Positions 54,415 to 64,000 of a stretch of 64,000 nucleotides of DNA are shown here, piece by piece. The notes under the pieces were generated by a model that ran no database searches, had not been told where the DNA came from, and was given only the letters and a program-made list of their open reading frames with translations. The stretch lies in the NCBI GenBank assembly GCA_034766995.1, contig CM068325.1, positions 7,866,825-7,930,824 of the forward strand. Reading direction: 5' to 3'. Made by a program: the position numbers and the translations under genes. Numbering within the stretch: position 1 is the first letter of the stretch; every line of letters begins with the position of its first letter. This DNA is from Acanthacorydalis orientalis (lineage: Eukaryota > Arthropoda > Insecta > Megaloptera > Corydalidae).

Positions 54415-55335
54415 CGAGGTCGGACAATTAAGTAATGCGACCGATTTTTTTTCTCGGCCTGTGGTAACACTGAGAACCTGTAACTCCGCCACCGTAATAG
54501 CAGATCCCTACTCTCTCGATTGAGACCTTGACCACCCTCGTACGATCATTTCTTCGCCAGCTGTTTAGTGTTTTGTAACAACGCGCGAGTAGTGCATGTC
54601 ACGAAAGCCCACCGATTGAACATCGCTCAAGATTGTCTCGAGCAGGTTGAAAGTGATCCTACTCTTCTCGATCGAGTTATTACTGGTGATGAAAGTTGGT
54701 TCTTTCAATATGACCCCGAAACTAAACGACAAAGCCAACAGTGGCTGTCCCCTGGAGCACCAAGGCCAAAGAAGGCGAGAATGAGCAAGTCCAAAGTGAA
54801 AACCATGTTGATTTGCTTCTCCGACAGCAAAGGGGTGGTTCACAAAGAGTTCGTACCACCTGGACAAACCGTAAGTCAAGTATTCTACCGCAATGTGCTC
54901 GAAAAATTACGAAAAAGGGTGCTCAGAGTGCGTCCAGAGATCGCGAAGACTTGGGTTCTGCATCACGACAATGCTCCCTTCACAGTGCGTTCAGTGTCTC
55001 TCAGTTTTTGGCGTCTAAAGGCATCGCAACGTTACCACAACCGACCTATTCACCGGACATGTCACCCTGCGACTTTTTCCTATTCCCCCATATGAAAAAA
55101 TTCGTCAAAGGTCGACATTTTGACTCCGTTGAAGATATCCAAGAATCTGTGACGAGGGTACTCGGAGAGGTCCCACAAGAAGTGTTCCAGAATTGTTACG
55201 AAAACTGGAAAACTCGCTGGAATAAGTGTATAGATGCGGGAGGGGACTACTTTGAAGAGGATCGCAGCGATGTACCTTAATTTTTAAATATACTCGATTT
55301 TTGAATTTTGTCGCATTACTTAATTGTCTGACTTC

Positions 55336-55336
<1 letters not shown>
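54415..55336 (+). mobile_element. mariner element 6, internally deleted
   Basis: Terminal repeats CGAGGTCGGACAATTAAGTA and TACTTAATTGTCTGACTTCG are flanked by TA in (TA)n. At 922 bp it is shorter than a full mariner (~1.3 kb): most of the DNA-binding domain is missing while the catalytic domain is well kept. It is the least decayed mariner in the window. Confidence 0.88.
54568..55280 (+). pseudogene. mariner transposase, catalytic domain with one frameshift
   Basis: It reads HRLNIAQDCLEQVESDP, then VITGDESWFFQYDPETKRQS (first Asp), KARMSKSKVKTMLICF, FVPPGQTV, and WVLHHDNAP (second Asp). A one-base shift near 54975-54995 then moves to the frame with QFLASKGIATLPQPTYSPDMSPCDFFLF (third Asp) and [12 protein letters not shown] to TAA at 55280. 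The N-terminal HTH domain is deleted. Confidence 0.8.
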
Positions 55337-55398
<62 letters not shown>

Positions 55399-55453
55399 TA
55401 TATATATATTTTTATACACATATATATATATATATATATATACATAAATATAC

Positions 55454-55487
<34 letters not shown>

Positions 55488-55494
55488 GTATATT

Positions 55495-55546
<52 letters not shown>

Positions 55547-55582
55547 CATATATAAATGTACATATATGTATATATAAATGTG

Positions 55583-55662
<80 letters not shown>

Positions 55663-55663
55663 C

Positions 55664-55709
<46 letters not shown>

Positions 55710-55710
55710 C

Positions 55711-55748
<38 letters not shown>

Positions 55749-55752
55749 TATA

Positions 55753-55807
<55 letters not shown>

Positions 55808-55812
55808 GTATA
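55337..55812. repeat. (TA)n microsatellite, ~475 bp
   Basis: Alternating TA with CA and TTTA interruptions between mariner element 6 and an RTE-like 3' fragment. Confidence 0.95.
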
Positions 55813-56187
55813 TAGTTTAAAGACTCCAAACCACACAACGAAGTATGGAAAGATGCATGTTGGAAATAACAAGAAGAGATAGAAACAGAATAGAATGGAT
55901 ACGAAAACAAACAGGACTCACAGATATATTAAGAAGTGTAAAGAGTCTGAAATGGAAATGGGCGGGACATTTCGCAAGAAGAGAAGACAACCGATGGACA
56001 AGAGAAATTATTGACTGGGAACCAAGAAATACGAAAAAACCCAGAAAGAGACCAATGAACAGACGGGATAAGGATATTAAAATTTTTCTTGGAAATCTGT
56101 GGAAAAGAGAGGCATTGAATCGAACAAATTGGAAAATCATGGAAGAGGCCTTCATCCAGCAGTGGACTAACAGAAGGTGAAAATGAT
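55813..56187 (+). pseudogene. RTE-like element 3' end, fragment 3
   Basis: An open plus-strand frame ([20 protein letters not shown]... to [16 protein letters not shown], stop at 56180) encodes the C-terminal region after the RT. It is 5'-truncated directly in (TA)n and ends GATGAT then (TA)n. It is closely similar to the minus-strand copy at 11037. Confidence 0.82.
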
Positions 56188-56191
56188 GATA

Positions 56192-56250
<59 letters not shown>

Positions 56251-56277
56251 TTATATATATATATATTTATATATTTT

Positions 56278-56310
<33 letters not shown>

Positions 56311-56324
56311 ATATATATATATGC

Positions 56325-56367
<43 letters not shown>

Positions 56368-56371
56368 GGTA

Positions 56372-56454
<83 letters not shown>

Positions 56455-56471
56455 GTATATATATATATATA
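56188..56471. repeat. (TA)n microsatellite
   Basis: Alternating TA with TTTA interruptions. Confidence 0.95.
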
Positions 56472-57415
56472 CGTATTCACGTATGAATCGTGTGAGTGTT
56501 CACAATTTGTTTTACTTATTTTATAGATAAGATAATTATATTTATTTAAAATGCTAATAAATTTATCAGCGAGCGAATATTAGTCAAACACAAGGTTCTT
56601 AAAACCGATTAACCAGCGTTTCAATTCAGATATGAATTTGATTCCTCTGTATAAGAAATATGCGTGCATAGGCATAGAATGTATTGAAGGACACAGTGTT
56701 ATCAGCAAGACATTAAATATTTGTTACTTAAATTTGAAGCTATGTGGCTTCGATCTCTAGGAATATTATCGATTTTATGATTTGTTTACACACATTCGCA
56801 AATAGCAATATTAGAAATCAGTCATCGGTTTGAATCGAAAACTGTCGTAAAATAATTGATAATTTGATTTATTAATATATGTTTGTGTGGTAATTCAAAT
56901 AAAATATTGACTTTACCTCTCTCTTTCCTTTCATCAAGAGCACTAGGTTTTTTTGATATTTTTTCCTAGTAACAACCGAAGTTGAAAATCGAATTCAAGG
57001 TAAAAACAGAATAGAAGTATAGATTGGTTATATGGGAGAATTCTACGGCAGGAACGGTCAAAAAAGCGGATGTCTACAGAGACCAATTAGAAGAGCAGAT
57101 TTTACCAAACTAAATTAATCAATAAAAAATCAAAAAAAATCTGATCGCCGTGTGACAATGCCGATCCAGCTAGCGGAGTATGAAGAAAGCGTCCTTTTAC
57201 TAGCTTCCTCAATGAAATATCAAATCATAAAGTAATAAAAACAGACATACTGTTGAATAGAATTACATCATGTTTACTTGCTGATAAAAGAAACAAACTT
57301 TGCGCATTTAATTTGTAAGTTAAGGCCACAAATTAGTTCAGACGTGTTTCTAAATTCACCCCCCCCCCCAAATTAATTATTTGTTTGTCACAAAAGAAAA
57401 ACGGAAAAAAAATTA
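56472..57415. other. No gene recognised
   Basis: AT-rich unique sequence; a poly-C run at 57359-57369. No ORF or repeat of note. Confidence 0.4.
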
Positions 57416-58455
57416 CACTACCCGAAAAAAAGTGTTGGTCTAAGTTCACTTTTTTGCAATTGATTCTAATTAAAAAAGTTGGAAATAATTTGGAACAAAT
57501 TTATATGTTTTGTATTCCTTTATGTGTGATTCGTTTAATTACATAAATTTTTTTAACAATATTTTATGAAAAAATTCAGAAAAAACTCACTTTGTTAAAA
57601 ACAATCTTGTTTTTTCCGCGAAAAAAGCATTGGCACAGCCCCGAGTTTGTATTTTCTAACTTCACTTCAATGAATTCCTCAACCCTGAAATTACTTTTGT
57701 TAGTAGGGAATATTCCCGGTAAATTGTTATTTTTGCGACATTGGTGTTGTGGTAAGGTGGTTTTTTTTCAAACTGTGTTGTAAAGTCCCAATAAAATTAA
57801 AGCACGGGTCGAAAAACTACAGAAACTACATTTTCCGAACGAAACATTATTTTGGATTTACATGCAGAAGGGAAATTCTACGGTTTCATTTGGGAAATGA
57901 TAAATGAAAACCGATTTACGGTCCGAAGTGTAATTAATCGATTTGAAAGTAAGAAGAATCTAGAAATCGAAACAAGAAGTGGACATTCAAGGAAACTTTC
58001 GGATAAAGAAGAGCGGTCTTTTATAAAAAAAATCAAAAAAGTCCAAAAATTACTTCATCATAAGAGTAGCATCGCAGTTAGAAATAAATTTTTGTGAAAG
58101 AGAGTCGATTACAGGTGAATGGGGAAAATAGGACGGAAAATGACGGAAAAATTATTTTTATCAATGTCAAACAGTCTACTGAAGGTGATCAAAAGAAAAG
58201 GATCATCAATACATTTTTTTATTTTCTAATTGACAGTTGATTCGAATTCTGCCAATACTTTTTTGACAGAAAACATGACGTTGTTTCTGTAAATGGAGAT
58301 TTTTTAATTTATTGTTTTAAAATTGTTTCTTTTCTTGTACGTCATCAAGTACATAACAAATATTAATGTGTACAAGAAACAATTTCAGATACAGAAATCA
58401 CAAGAATTCATATATCTGAAATGTTAACTGTATCGATACTTTTTTCGGCCAGTGT
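57416..58455 (+). mobile_element. Tc1-like transposon, internally deleted
   Basis: Terminal repeats CACTACCCGAAAAAAAGTG and ACTTTTTTCGGCCAGTG are flanked by TA. At 57852-58097 the plus strand encodes the paired-type DNA-binding half (MDLHAEGKFYGFIWEM ... TVRSVINRF ... ETRSGHSRKLSDKEER). The DDE catalytic half is deleted. Confidence 0.75.
57852..58097 (+). pseudogene. Tc1-like transposase, DNA-binding domain only
   Basis: Eighty-one codons of the N-terminal helix-turn-helix region with the RSGHSRKLS linker (RSGRPRKLS in intact relatives). It ends at TGA; no catalytic residues follow. Confidence 0.65.
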
Positions 58456-59499
58456 ATATTTATGACACAAATGTACTCGATATTTCGAATAGTTTCTGTA
58501 CGACTAAACGTTCATGTTTGTTTTACCTGTAGATCTAGTATTTTTTTGAATGTTAAAAAATATCATCGCTGTTAACGTTTCGGTCTAATATCAATCACCG
58601 TTATTGAGTCAGATATATACTAGCTCGATATTCACAAATCGATCAGAGTAGTAAGATGGGAAACAGGTATTTGATTAAAATAATCGCATTTATTCAGTGT
58701 CCATTCCTATTTACCTGCTGTTTAATATTCTCGAAGAGTTGGGTGGATTAAATGCTAGTGTCTTTCCTCCACGACAGATTTCGAATCGAGACATCATTTT
58801 TTTGCAATTCTATCGAATTATTAATATTATTTTTATGTTATAAAATGAATAATACGCTAGGAAATGTAAAATATATAAATTTGTTACAAAATATTAATAA
58901 TGTTAACTGTGATAATTATTTTTTCAGGCAGTGTATTTGATCACTACGCTAGAATAAATCATTACTGTTCTTTTTCGATTGTTAATTATGCGCATCTCGA
59001 TGGCGATGCCATCATCGTCCTCGAAAATTCGATTGAGAAAATACAAGTAAACGCATTTGCGTCGCTCAGCTATCTGCAATTATTGCAGTTTATAAATGAT
59101 TCGCAGTAGTGATTGACTGTTTACTCTTTCTGTGTTAACCGACTTACTGTTCATTTTGTAAATTGTAGTTTTTAAAAAGAAGTCAGACTGTTTTAAAACT
59201 TATAATTGTTGAAAAATAACAGGTAGCTGTTCAGCTTAAAGATACAAAAAATCATTCAAGGGAAAAAAGAAGAGATATTATCCGGTTAATTTTAAATTTA
59301 CATCTTGTCGCACTTCTTTTTTACAACGTACAAGATGACAGTCAAATCTCCCAAACATGAAAATAAAAATCGCATAGAAAACTACGAAAAAAAAATTAAT
59401 TCAAGCTGAAAAATAAACAACAAAAAAAATATAATCTAATTAAATATTCAGAAAAAATAAAATATGGAAAGAAATTCAAAAGAATGAAAAAATACTGTC
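58456..59499. other. No gene recognised
   Basis: AT-rich. The small ORFs at 58752-59109 show no domain. Confidence 0.4.
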
Positions 59500-59658
59500 G
59501 TATTTAATGAAAAATCGTTAATTTTTAAATACAAAATGCATTCTACGTTCATTCGCAGCACAGCGCGGGCACTTGAAATGAAAATAATACAGTTAGTCGT
59601 TGTTTAAAGTTACATCAGCATTCGAATGTCACGTCGGACATGTGTAGAATGAGTCTAA
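59500..59658 (-). repeat. Paralogue of the 44-47 kb array, left part
   Basis: 59515-59655 matches 43925-44065 (ATTCTACGTT, GCACTxGAAATGA, TAGTCRTTG, CATTCGAATxxC, TGTAGAATGAGTC). It stops where the Harbinger element is inserted and resumes at 61441. Confidence 0.65.
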
Positions 59659-61437
59659 AGCCCCGTGCACACTACTGACACGTCACGGCACGGCATGCAG
59701 CCAAATATACCGTCACGTGTCACAGGGTTGCACACTATCATCACGCGTGACTGTCACGTTCTGTATTGAGCAGCCGCGTGCACACAATTGACAACACTTG
59801 TGTTCGCGCGCCACTATCGTATAGTTGGATTGATTTTATTATTGAAATTATAATGGAGAGCGAAACGAGTAGTTCTTCTGAGTTCGTTGAAGAAGTAGCA
59901 AGTATTTGTACTGTGATAGCTCATAATCGAATTCATAGGAAAAGAATGTGCGTTCGTGACCTAAATTTAAAAAGAAAAGAAAAGGGTAAATTCCATCGTC
60001 TTGTGAAGGAGCTTCAAGAGCACCCTAATCGATACAAGATGTACTTCAGGATGTCGAAGGAAAAGTTCGAATACCTGCATGGCCTTATCGAAGAGGATAT
60101 AAGATCCCAAAACACAAATAAGAGAAATCATTAAGAGTAAGGAAGAAAAACATGCCCTGTGTTTAAGGTAAATTTAACACACAAAACAACTATCTCAATT
60201 TATTTATTTATTATTTTCTTGTAATGCTACAAACTGTATGTCGTACTTCGCTCTCAGAAGTAGAGTGCGAAGTAGAATGTAGAACTGTCGATGAATTCTT
60301 TACGTTTACGTTAGATTTCTTGCCACGGAAACACTTTCGAGAGCTTTGAATTCAGTTCTCGGATGGGATTTCAGCACAGTAGGACCGATTGATGTTTGTG
60401 ATGCTGTTTGGAAGAGATTGAATTCAGTTCTTATGCCGGTGCCAAACTAAAGCATGTGAAAAATGTTGGCTGAAAAATTTAAAAGTCAATTTCTAAACCG
60501 CGTTGCAGCAATTGGTGGGAAGCATCACCATGCAGTATCCGATTCGAGGAGGCTCGACATATTTTAATTATAATGTCTTCCGTTCACTAGTTCTACTTGG
60601 AAAATAGTTGCAAGACTGAGTACTTTTCACACCACCAGACAGCCCATCGAGTGAAAATTATCCGCCGCTACACTACGTTACAGTCGGAGATGAAACTTTC
60701 ACGCTAAAATCATACTAACTTCGACCGTATAGTAGACATTACCATACAGGAGACGAAAACAAAACGATATTCGATTATCGATCGACGGGAGCTCGAAAGG
60801 TCGTTGAAAATGCGTTTGGCATTCTCGCATCACGGTGCAGAGTACTTCGCCAGCCTCTAGACTGTTCTCTGTATGAATTGCACCGTTACAAAATGCAAGG
60901 CGTCGTGTCGTAGCAGTTTCACAACTTTATATGGCTACGTTTACCCTCGCCTAGATTTTGGAAATAATGTGTTGGGCGCTATCAAGATTTTTTATATTAT
61001 TTGATTTTAACTGGTATAAAAAATATTTTAATAAATAACAATGTTGTTAATTTATTTTAGAGTTATTTTCACATCTGGATGAACCGAATTGTTTTATTAG
61101 GTTATATTATATTATACTATAATAAAATAAAAAAATGCAATTTTATGTGATTTTCAATTAAAATCGACACATTTTCAATTCATCTCGAAACTTTTCAAGC
61201 TGAAATGTCAATTGACAACTGATTCAAAAGTGTTTTCACGTCACGGAATATCTGTAGAAACAGAAATATGTGAGAACGTGTTGACACTGGACGAGATAAG
61301 AACCGTACGTGTCAGGCGTGATGTGCGTGACGTGACAGCAGTGTGCACCGGCACCATTGAAACCAATGTAAAATTAGCCCTCACATATGTTCGTATCACG
61401 CGATTGTATGTGACGTGTCAGTGGTGTGCACGGGGCT
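59659..61437 (+). mobile_element. PIF/Harbinger transposon, copy A
   Basis: Terminal repeats AGCCCCGTGCACAC and GTGTGCACGGGGCT are flanked by TAA on both sides (59656-59658 and 61438-61440), the 3-bp target duplication of this superfamily. Length is 1.78 kb. Two further relics at about 15.1-16.9 kb and 18.5-18.7 kb share its ends and sequence. Confidence 0.9.
59853..60960 (+). pseudogene. Harbinger nuclease, inactivated
   Basis: The first part from ATG at 59853 is open to 60134 (MESETSSSSEFVEEV..., KFHRLVKELQEHPNRYKMYFRMSKEKFEYLHGLIEEDI). After several breaks the catalytic end is visible at 60690-60870: VGDETFTLKSY, then IFDYRSTGARKVVENAFGILASRCRV, which is the conserved Harbinger C-terminal motif with the catalytic Glu. 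Stops and frameshifts lie between. Confidence 0.8.
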
Positions 61438-61440
61438 TAA

Positions 61441-61770
61441 CGGTGAGATTTTAATCTGCCCATCGCGGTTTTATGTAAATATTATGAAAACATTGAAGAG
61501 AAGTTGAAACATATGAACAGTTCCGAATTAAAACTTGTTCTGCGACAATTTGATTTACGTGCTCTTAGTTTTACAATGTTTACGTCGGTTCAATAACGAA
61601 TATTGTTGTTTCACTCACTTGCGTTTGATCCGTATACGGTTTTCGGTTCATTTGACACAAGTGTAAGCGAAACAATACACGAGTGTCACTACTTTCTTTT
61701 TTAAATACATTACGAAAACTTAATGTCAACGTTTTATATAACTGGTTTTAAACAAACATATTTTAGACAA
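61441..61770 (-). repeat. Paralogue of the 44-47 kb array, right part
   Basis: It contains the array features on the minus strand: TATATAAAAC at 61740-61731, the first-exon donor GTGAGTG at 61618 (CACTCAC on the plus strand), and the CCGCGATGGGCAGATTAAAA-like terminal-exon region near 61450-61480. The two internal exons are missing. With 59500-59658 it forms one paralogous unit split by the Harbinger element. Confidence 0.65.
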
Positions 61771-62560
61771 TTTGGTCAAAAACAATTCCAATGTATCTCT
61801 GTCGCATATCTCGTCATGAAGACACAAGAATTAAGGACTGAATTATTTGAAAAAGATACGAGCTATCGAGGAAACGTTAATTTACGGTATTAGGAATACC
61901 TGATTCTCTAACAAGGGGAGGAAACGAACTCGGAAATTGAGTTTGGGACCAAACTTCGTGTAGTGGTAGGGTATTCCAAAGGTATTAATTTAGTAATGTA
62001 CTAGCTCGCACATCGAGCTATTTCCTAGAAAAATAACTCCGAAGTTTCCGCATTAGGCTTATGAGAGAAAAATTTCGAAACGTTGTCAACAATGTTCACA
62101 GCTGAGCGTTAGCGAGTAGTCTTCGAGTGTATGACGTGTCAGCTTCAAGTCTCGCTCGATTCATGCAGTATCTGTTTCTTCATTGAATTATTATTTAATG
62201 CATTTTATTAAAAAAAAGTATTTAAATACAGACGAAATTATATTTTCCCGCAATTTTCTTTCGGAAAACGCTCTTTTCTAAATGTTTACAATTTTATTTT
62301 AGAAAATGATTTCTTCTCGATTTTTTTTTAATTTTTAGCATTATTTAACAAACATATTCGTATATTAAAATGTTCTAGTATGTAAAATAATGCAAAAAAT
62401 TAAAAAATATCGTGAAAAAATCATTTTCTGAAATAAAATTGTCAAAAGTTAGAAAAGAGCGTTTTTCGAAAGAAAATTGCGAGAAAATGTAATTTCGTCT
62501 GTATTTAAATACTTTTTTCAATAAAATGCATTAAATAACAATTCAATGAAGAAAAAAAAA

Positions 62561-62636
62561 CTGCATGAATCGAGTGAGGCTCGAACCTGACAACGTCAGA
62601 CACTTCAAGCCTGCGCGTTACCGCACAGCTATCAAT
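62561..62636 (-). repeat. tRNA-like segment in foldback B copy 2
   Basis: On the minus strand: ATAGCTGTGCGGTAACGCGC, then AGGTTCGAGCCTC, giving A- and B-box-like elements at tRNA spacing. Confidence 0.5.
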
Positions 62637-63315
62637 TCTTTCAAAAAATCCTCTTTTAAATTTTGACAATTTAATTTCAGAAAATGATATTTTCACTTTT
62701 TTTAATTTTTTGCATTATTTTACAACAAGAACACTCTAATATACGAATATGTATGCAAAATGATGCTAAAAATTAAAAAAAATCGAGAGAAAAACATTTT
62801 CTGAACTAAAATTGTAAAAATTTAGAAAAGAGCGTTTTCCGAAAGAAAATTGCGAAAAAATGTAATTTCATCACTATTTAAATATTGTTTTCAATAAAAT
62901 GCATTAAATAATTACTCTACCACCGTACTGCACCGCCTACTATCCTATTGTGAACCAGGCATTAGCTTCAAATGTCTGACGTATCAGGTTCCAGTCTCGC
63001 TCGATTCATGCAGGTTTTTTTTCTTCAACTGAATAATTATTTAATGCATTTTATTGAAAATAATATTTAAATAAAGATGAAATTTCATTTTCTCGCAATT
63101 TTTTTTCAGAAAACGCTATTTTCTAAATTTTTACAATTTTAGTTCAGAAAATGTTTTTTTCTCGATTTTTTTAACTTTTAGCATTATTTTGCAAATATAT
63201 TCGTATATTAGTGTTCTTGTTTGTAAAATAATGTAAAAAATTTAAAAAAATCGTGAAAAAATCATTTCCTGAAATTAAATTGTCAAAATTTGAAAGAGGA
63301 TTTTTTGAAAGAATT

Positions 63316-63387
63316 GATAGCTGTGCGGTAACGCGCAGGCTTGAAGTGTCTGACGTTGTGAGGTTCGAGTCTCGCTCGGTTCATGCG
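63316..63387 (+). repeat. tRNA-like segment in foldback B copy 2, opposite orientation
   Basis: Plus strand: ATAGCTGTGCGGTAACGCGC, CTTGAAGTGTCTGACG, then GGTTCGAGTCTCGC. It is the inverted partner of 62561-62636. Weaker relatives lie at 62100-62170, 62940-63015 and 63800-63860. Confidence 0.5.
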
Positions 63388-64000
63388 GGATTGTTTTCTT
63401 CACCTGTACAATTATTGGATGCCTTTAATAGATTTTAATAAAAAAAAATATTTAAATAATGATAAAATAACATTTTCTTGCAATTTTCTTCAAAAAACGC
63501 GCTCTTGTAAATTCTTATAATTTTATTTCAGAAAATGCTTTTTTCACGATTTTTCTTTTCAATTTTTAGCATTGTTTTGCAAATGTATTCGTATATCAAA
63601 GTGTACATGTTTGCAAAACAATGCAAAAAATTGAAAAAAAATCCTGAAAAAATCATTTTATGAAATAAAATTGTAAAAATTTGAAAAACACATTTTTTTC
63701 TAAAGAAATTTGCAAGAAAATGTAATTTCATCTTTATTTAAATATTTTTTTTTAATAAAATGCATTAAATAATTATTCAGTGAAGAAAAAAACAGCCTGA
63801 ATCAATTGAGACTCGGAACCTGACACATAAGACACTCCTGCACGTTACTGCTTAGTTATCAAGCTAGTTGAATCTCTAAGAATTAATTTCTCTTAAAAGA
63901 TGCAGAAACTTTGGAGCCTTTTTTCTCGAAAATGGCTCGATAGTGCGCTAACTTATTAATACCTTTGGGATACCTTACCACTGTACGAAGTTCGGTGCCA

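Larger units (their letters stand above)
61915..64000. mobile_element. Foldback element family B, copy 2 (right end beyond window)
   Basis: The left end GGGGAGGAAACGAACTCGG and right arm (…TACCACTGTACGAAGTTCGG at the window end) match family B copy 1. Between them are several nested inverted copies of the arm core (TTTTCTGAAATAAAATTG / CAATTTTATTTCAGAAAA) at 62180-62400, 62400-62560, 62640-62920, 63020-63300 and 63470-63780. About 40 bp of the right end lie outside the window. Confidence 0.75.

Noticed and set aside
63316..63387. A functional tRNA gene
   Set aside because: A- and B-box-like motifs are present, but I cannot form an acceptor stem or assign a plausible anticodon loop by eye, and the segment is repeated within a foldback element.

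Overview
This looks like an AT-rich, gene-poor, transposon-dense stretch of an insect nuclear genome. A hymenopteran, probably a wasp, is my inference. It rests on an arthropod-type U2 snRNA remnant carrying U2-targeted non-LTR retrotransposons of the RLE (restriction-like endonuclease) type, a lineage described as 'Utopia' and reported as strongly site-specific in wasps. It also fits the crowd of mariner/Tc1, piggyBac, PIF/Harbinger, pogo, copia and RTE-like relics, and the many long (TA)n tracts.

1-10.75 kb: three RLE retrotransposons lie head-to-tail at one U2 snRNA site. Element 1 is cut by the window edge and belongs to a diverged subfamily. Element 2 has an internal 5' deletion. Element 3 looks complete: a structured 5' UTR, then a 1331-residue ORF with N-terminal zinc fingers, RT, a CCHC knuckle and RLE. 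Each is followed by the same 21-bp piece of U2. The last piece runs on into the U2 3' half, which ends in a (TA)n tract.

10.75-26.2 kb: a broken RTE-like element on the minus strand; a previously unmarked minus-strand gene of four coding exons (166 aa); two ~1-kb long-inverted-repeat foldback elements, one inserted in a PIF/Harbinger relic; an 81-bp minisatellite; a possible two-exon 66-aa gene; a C2H2 zinc-finger scrap; a solo LTR; a Ty1/copia relic; and an intronless 813-aa ankyrin-repeat gene, the largest non-transposon ORF in the window.

26.2-43.9 kb: mostly dead mariner and Tc1 elements, a second solo LTR, tiny palindromic MITEs set in (TA)n, and a piggyBac nested inside a mariner, with a truncated duplicate of that junction upstream.

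43.9-47.4 kb: a tandem array of ~766-bp units. Read on the minus strand, each unit repeats a TATA-like box, a first exon with a GTGAGT donor, two ~99-nt internal exons with good acceptor and donor sites, and a terminal exon. Coding potential is poor, so this may be a tandem non-coding-RNA locus or a decayed gene family. A relative at 59.5-61.8 kb is split by a Harbinger element.

47.4-64 kb: RTE 3' ends, a pogo/Tigger-like element, a second microsatellite-linked tandem array, a mariner, a Tc1, the best Harbinger copy, and two large foldback elements whose arms carry tRNA-like A/B-box sequences. The second is cut by the window end.

If functional host genes exist here, the candidates are the four-exon gene at 13.3-14.6 kb, the ankyrin gene at 23.7-26.2 kb, the small two-exon gene at 18.1-18.4 kb and the transcript-like array at 44-47 kb. 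Nearly everything else is mobile or repetitive DNA.
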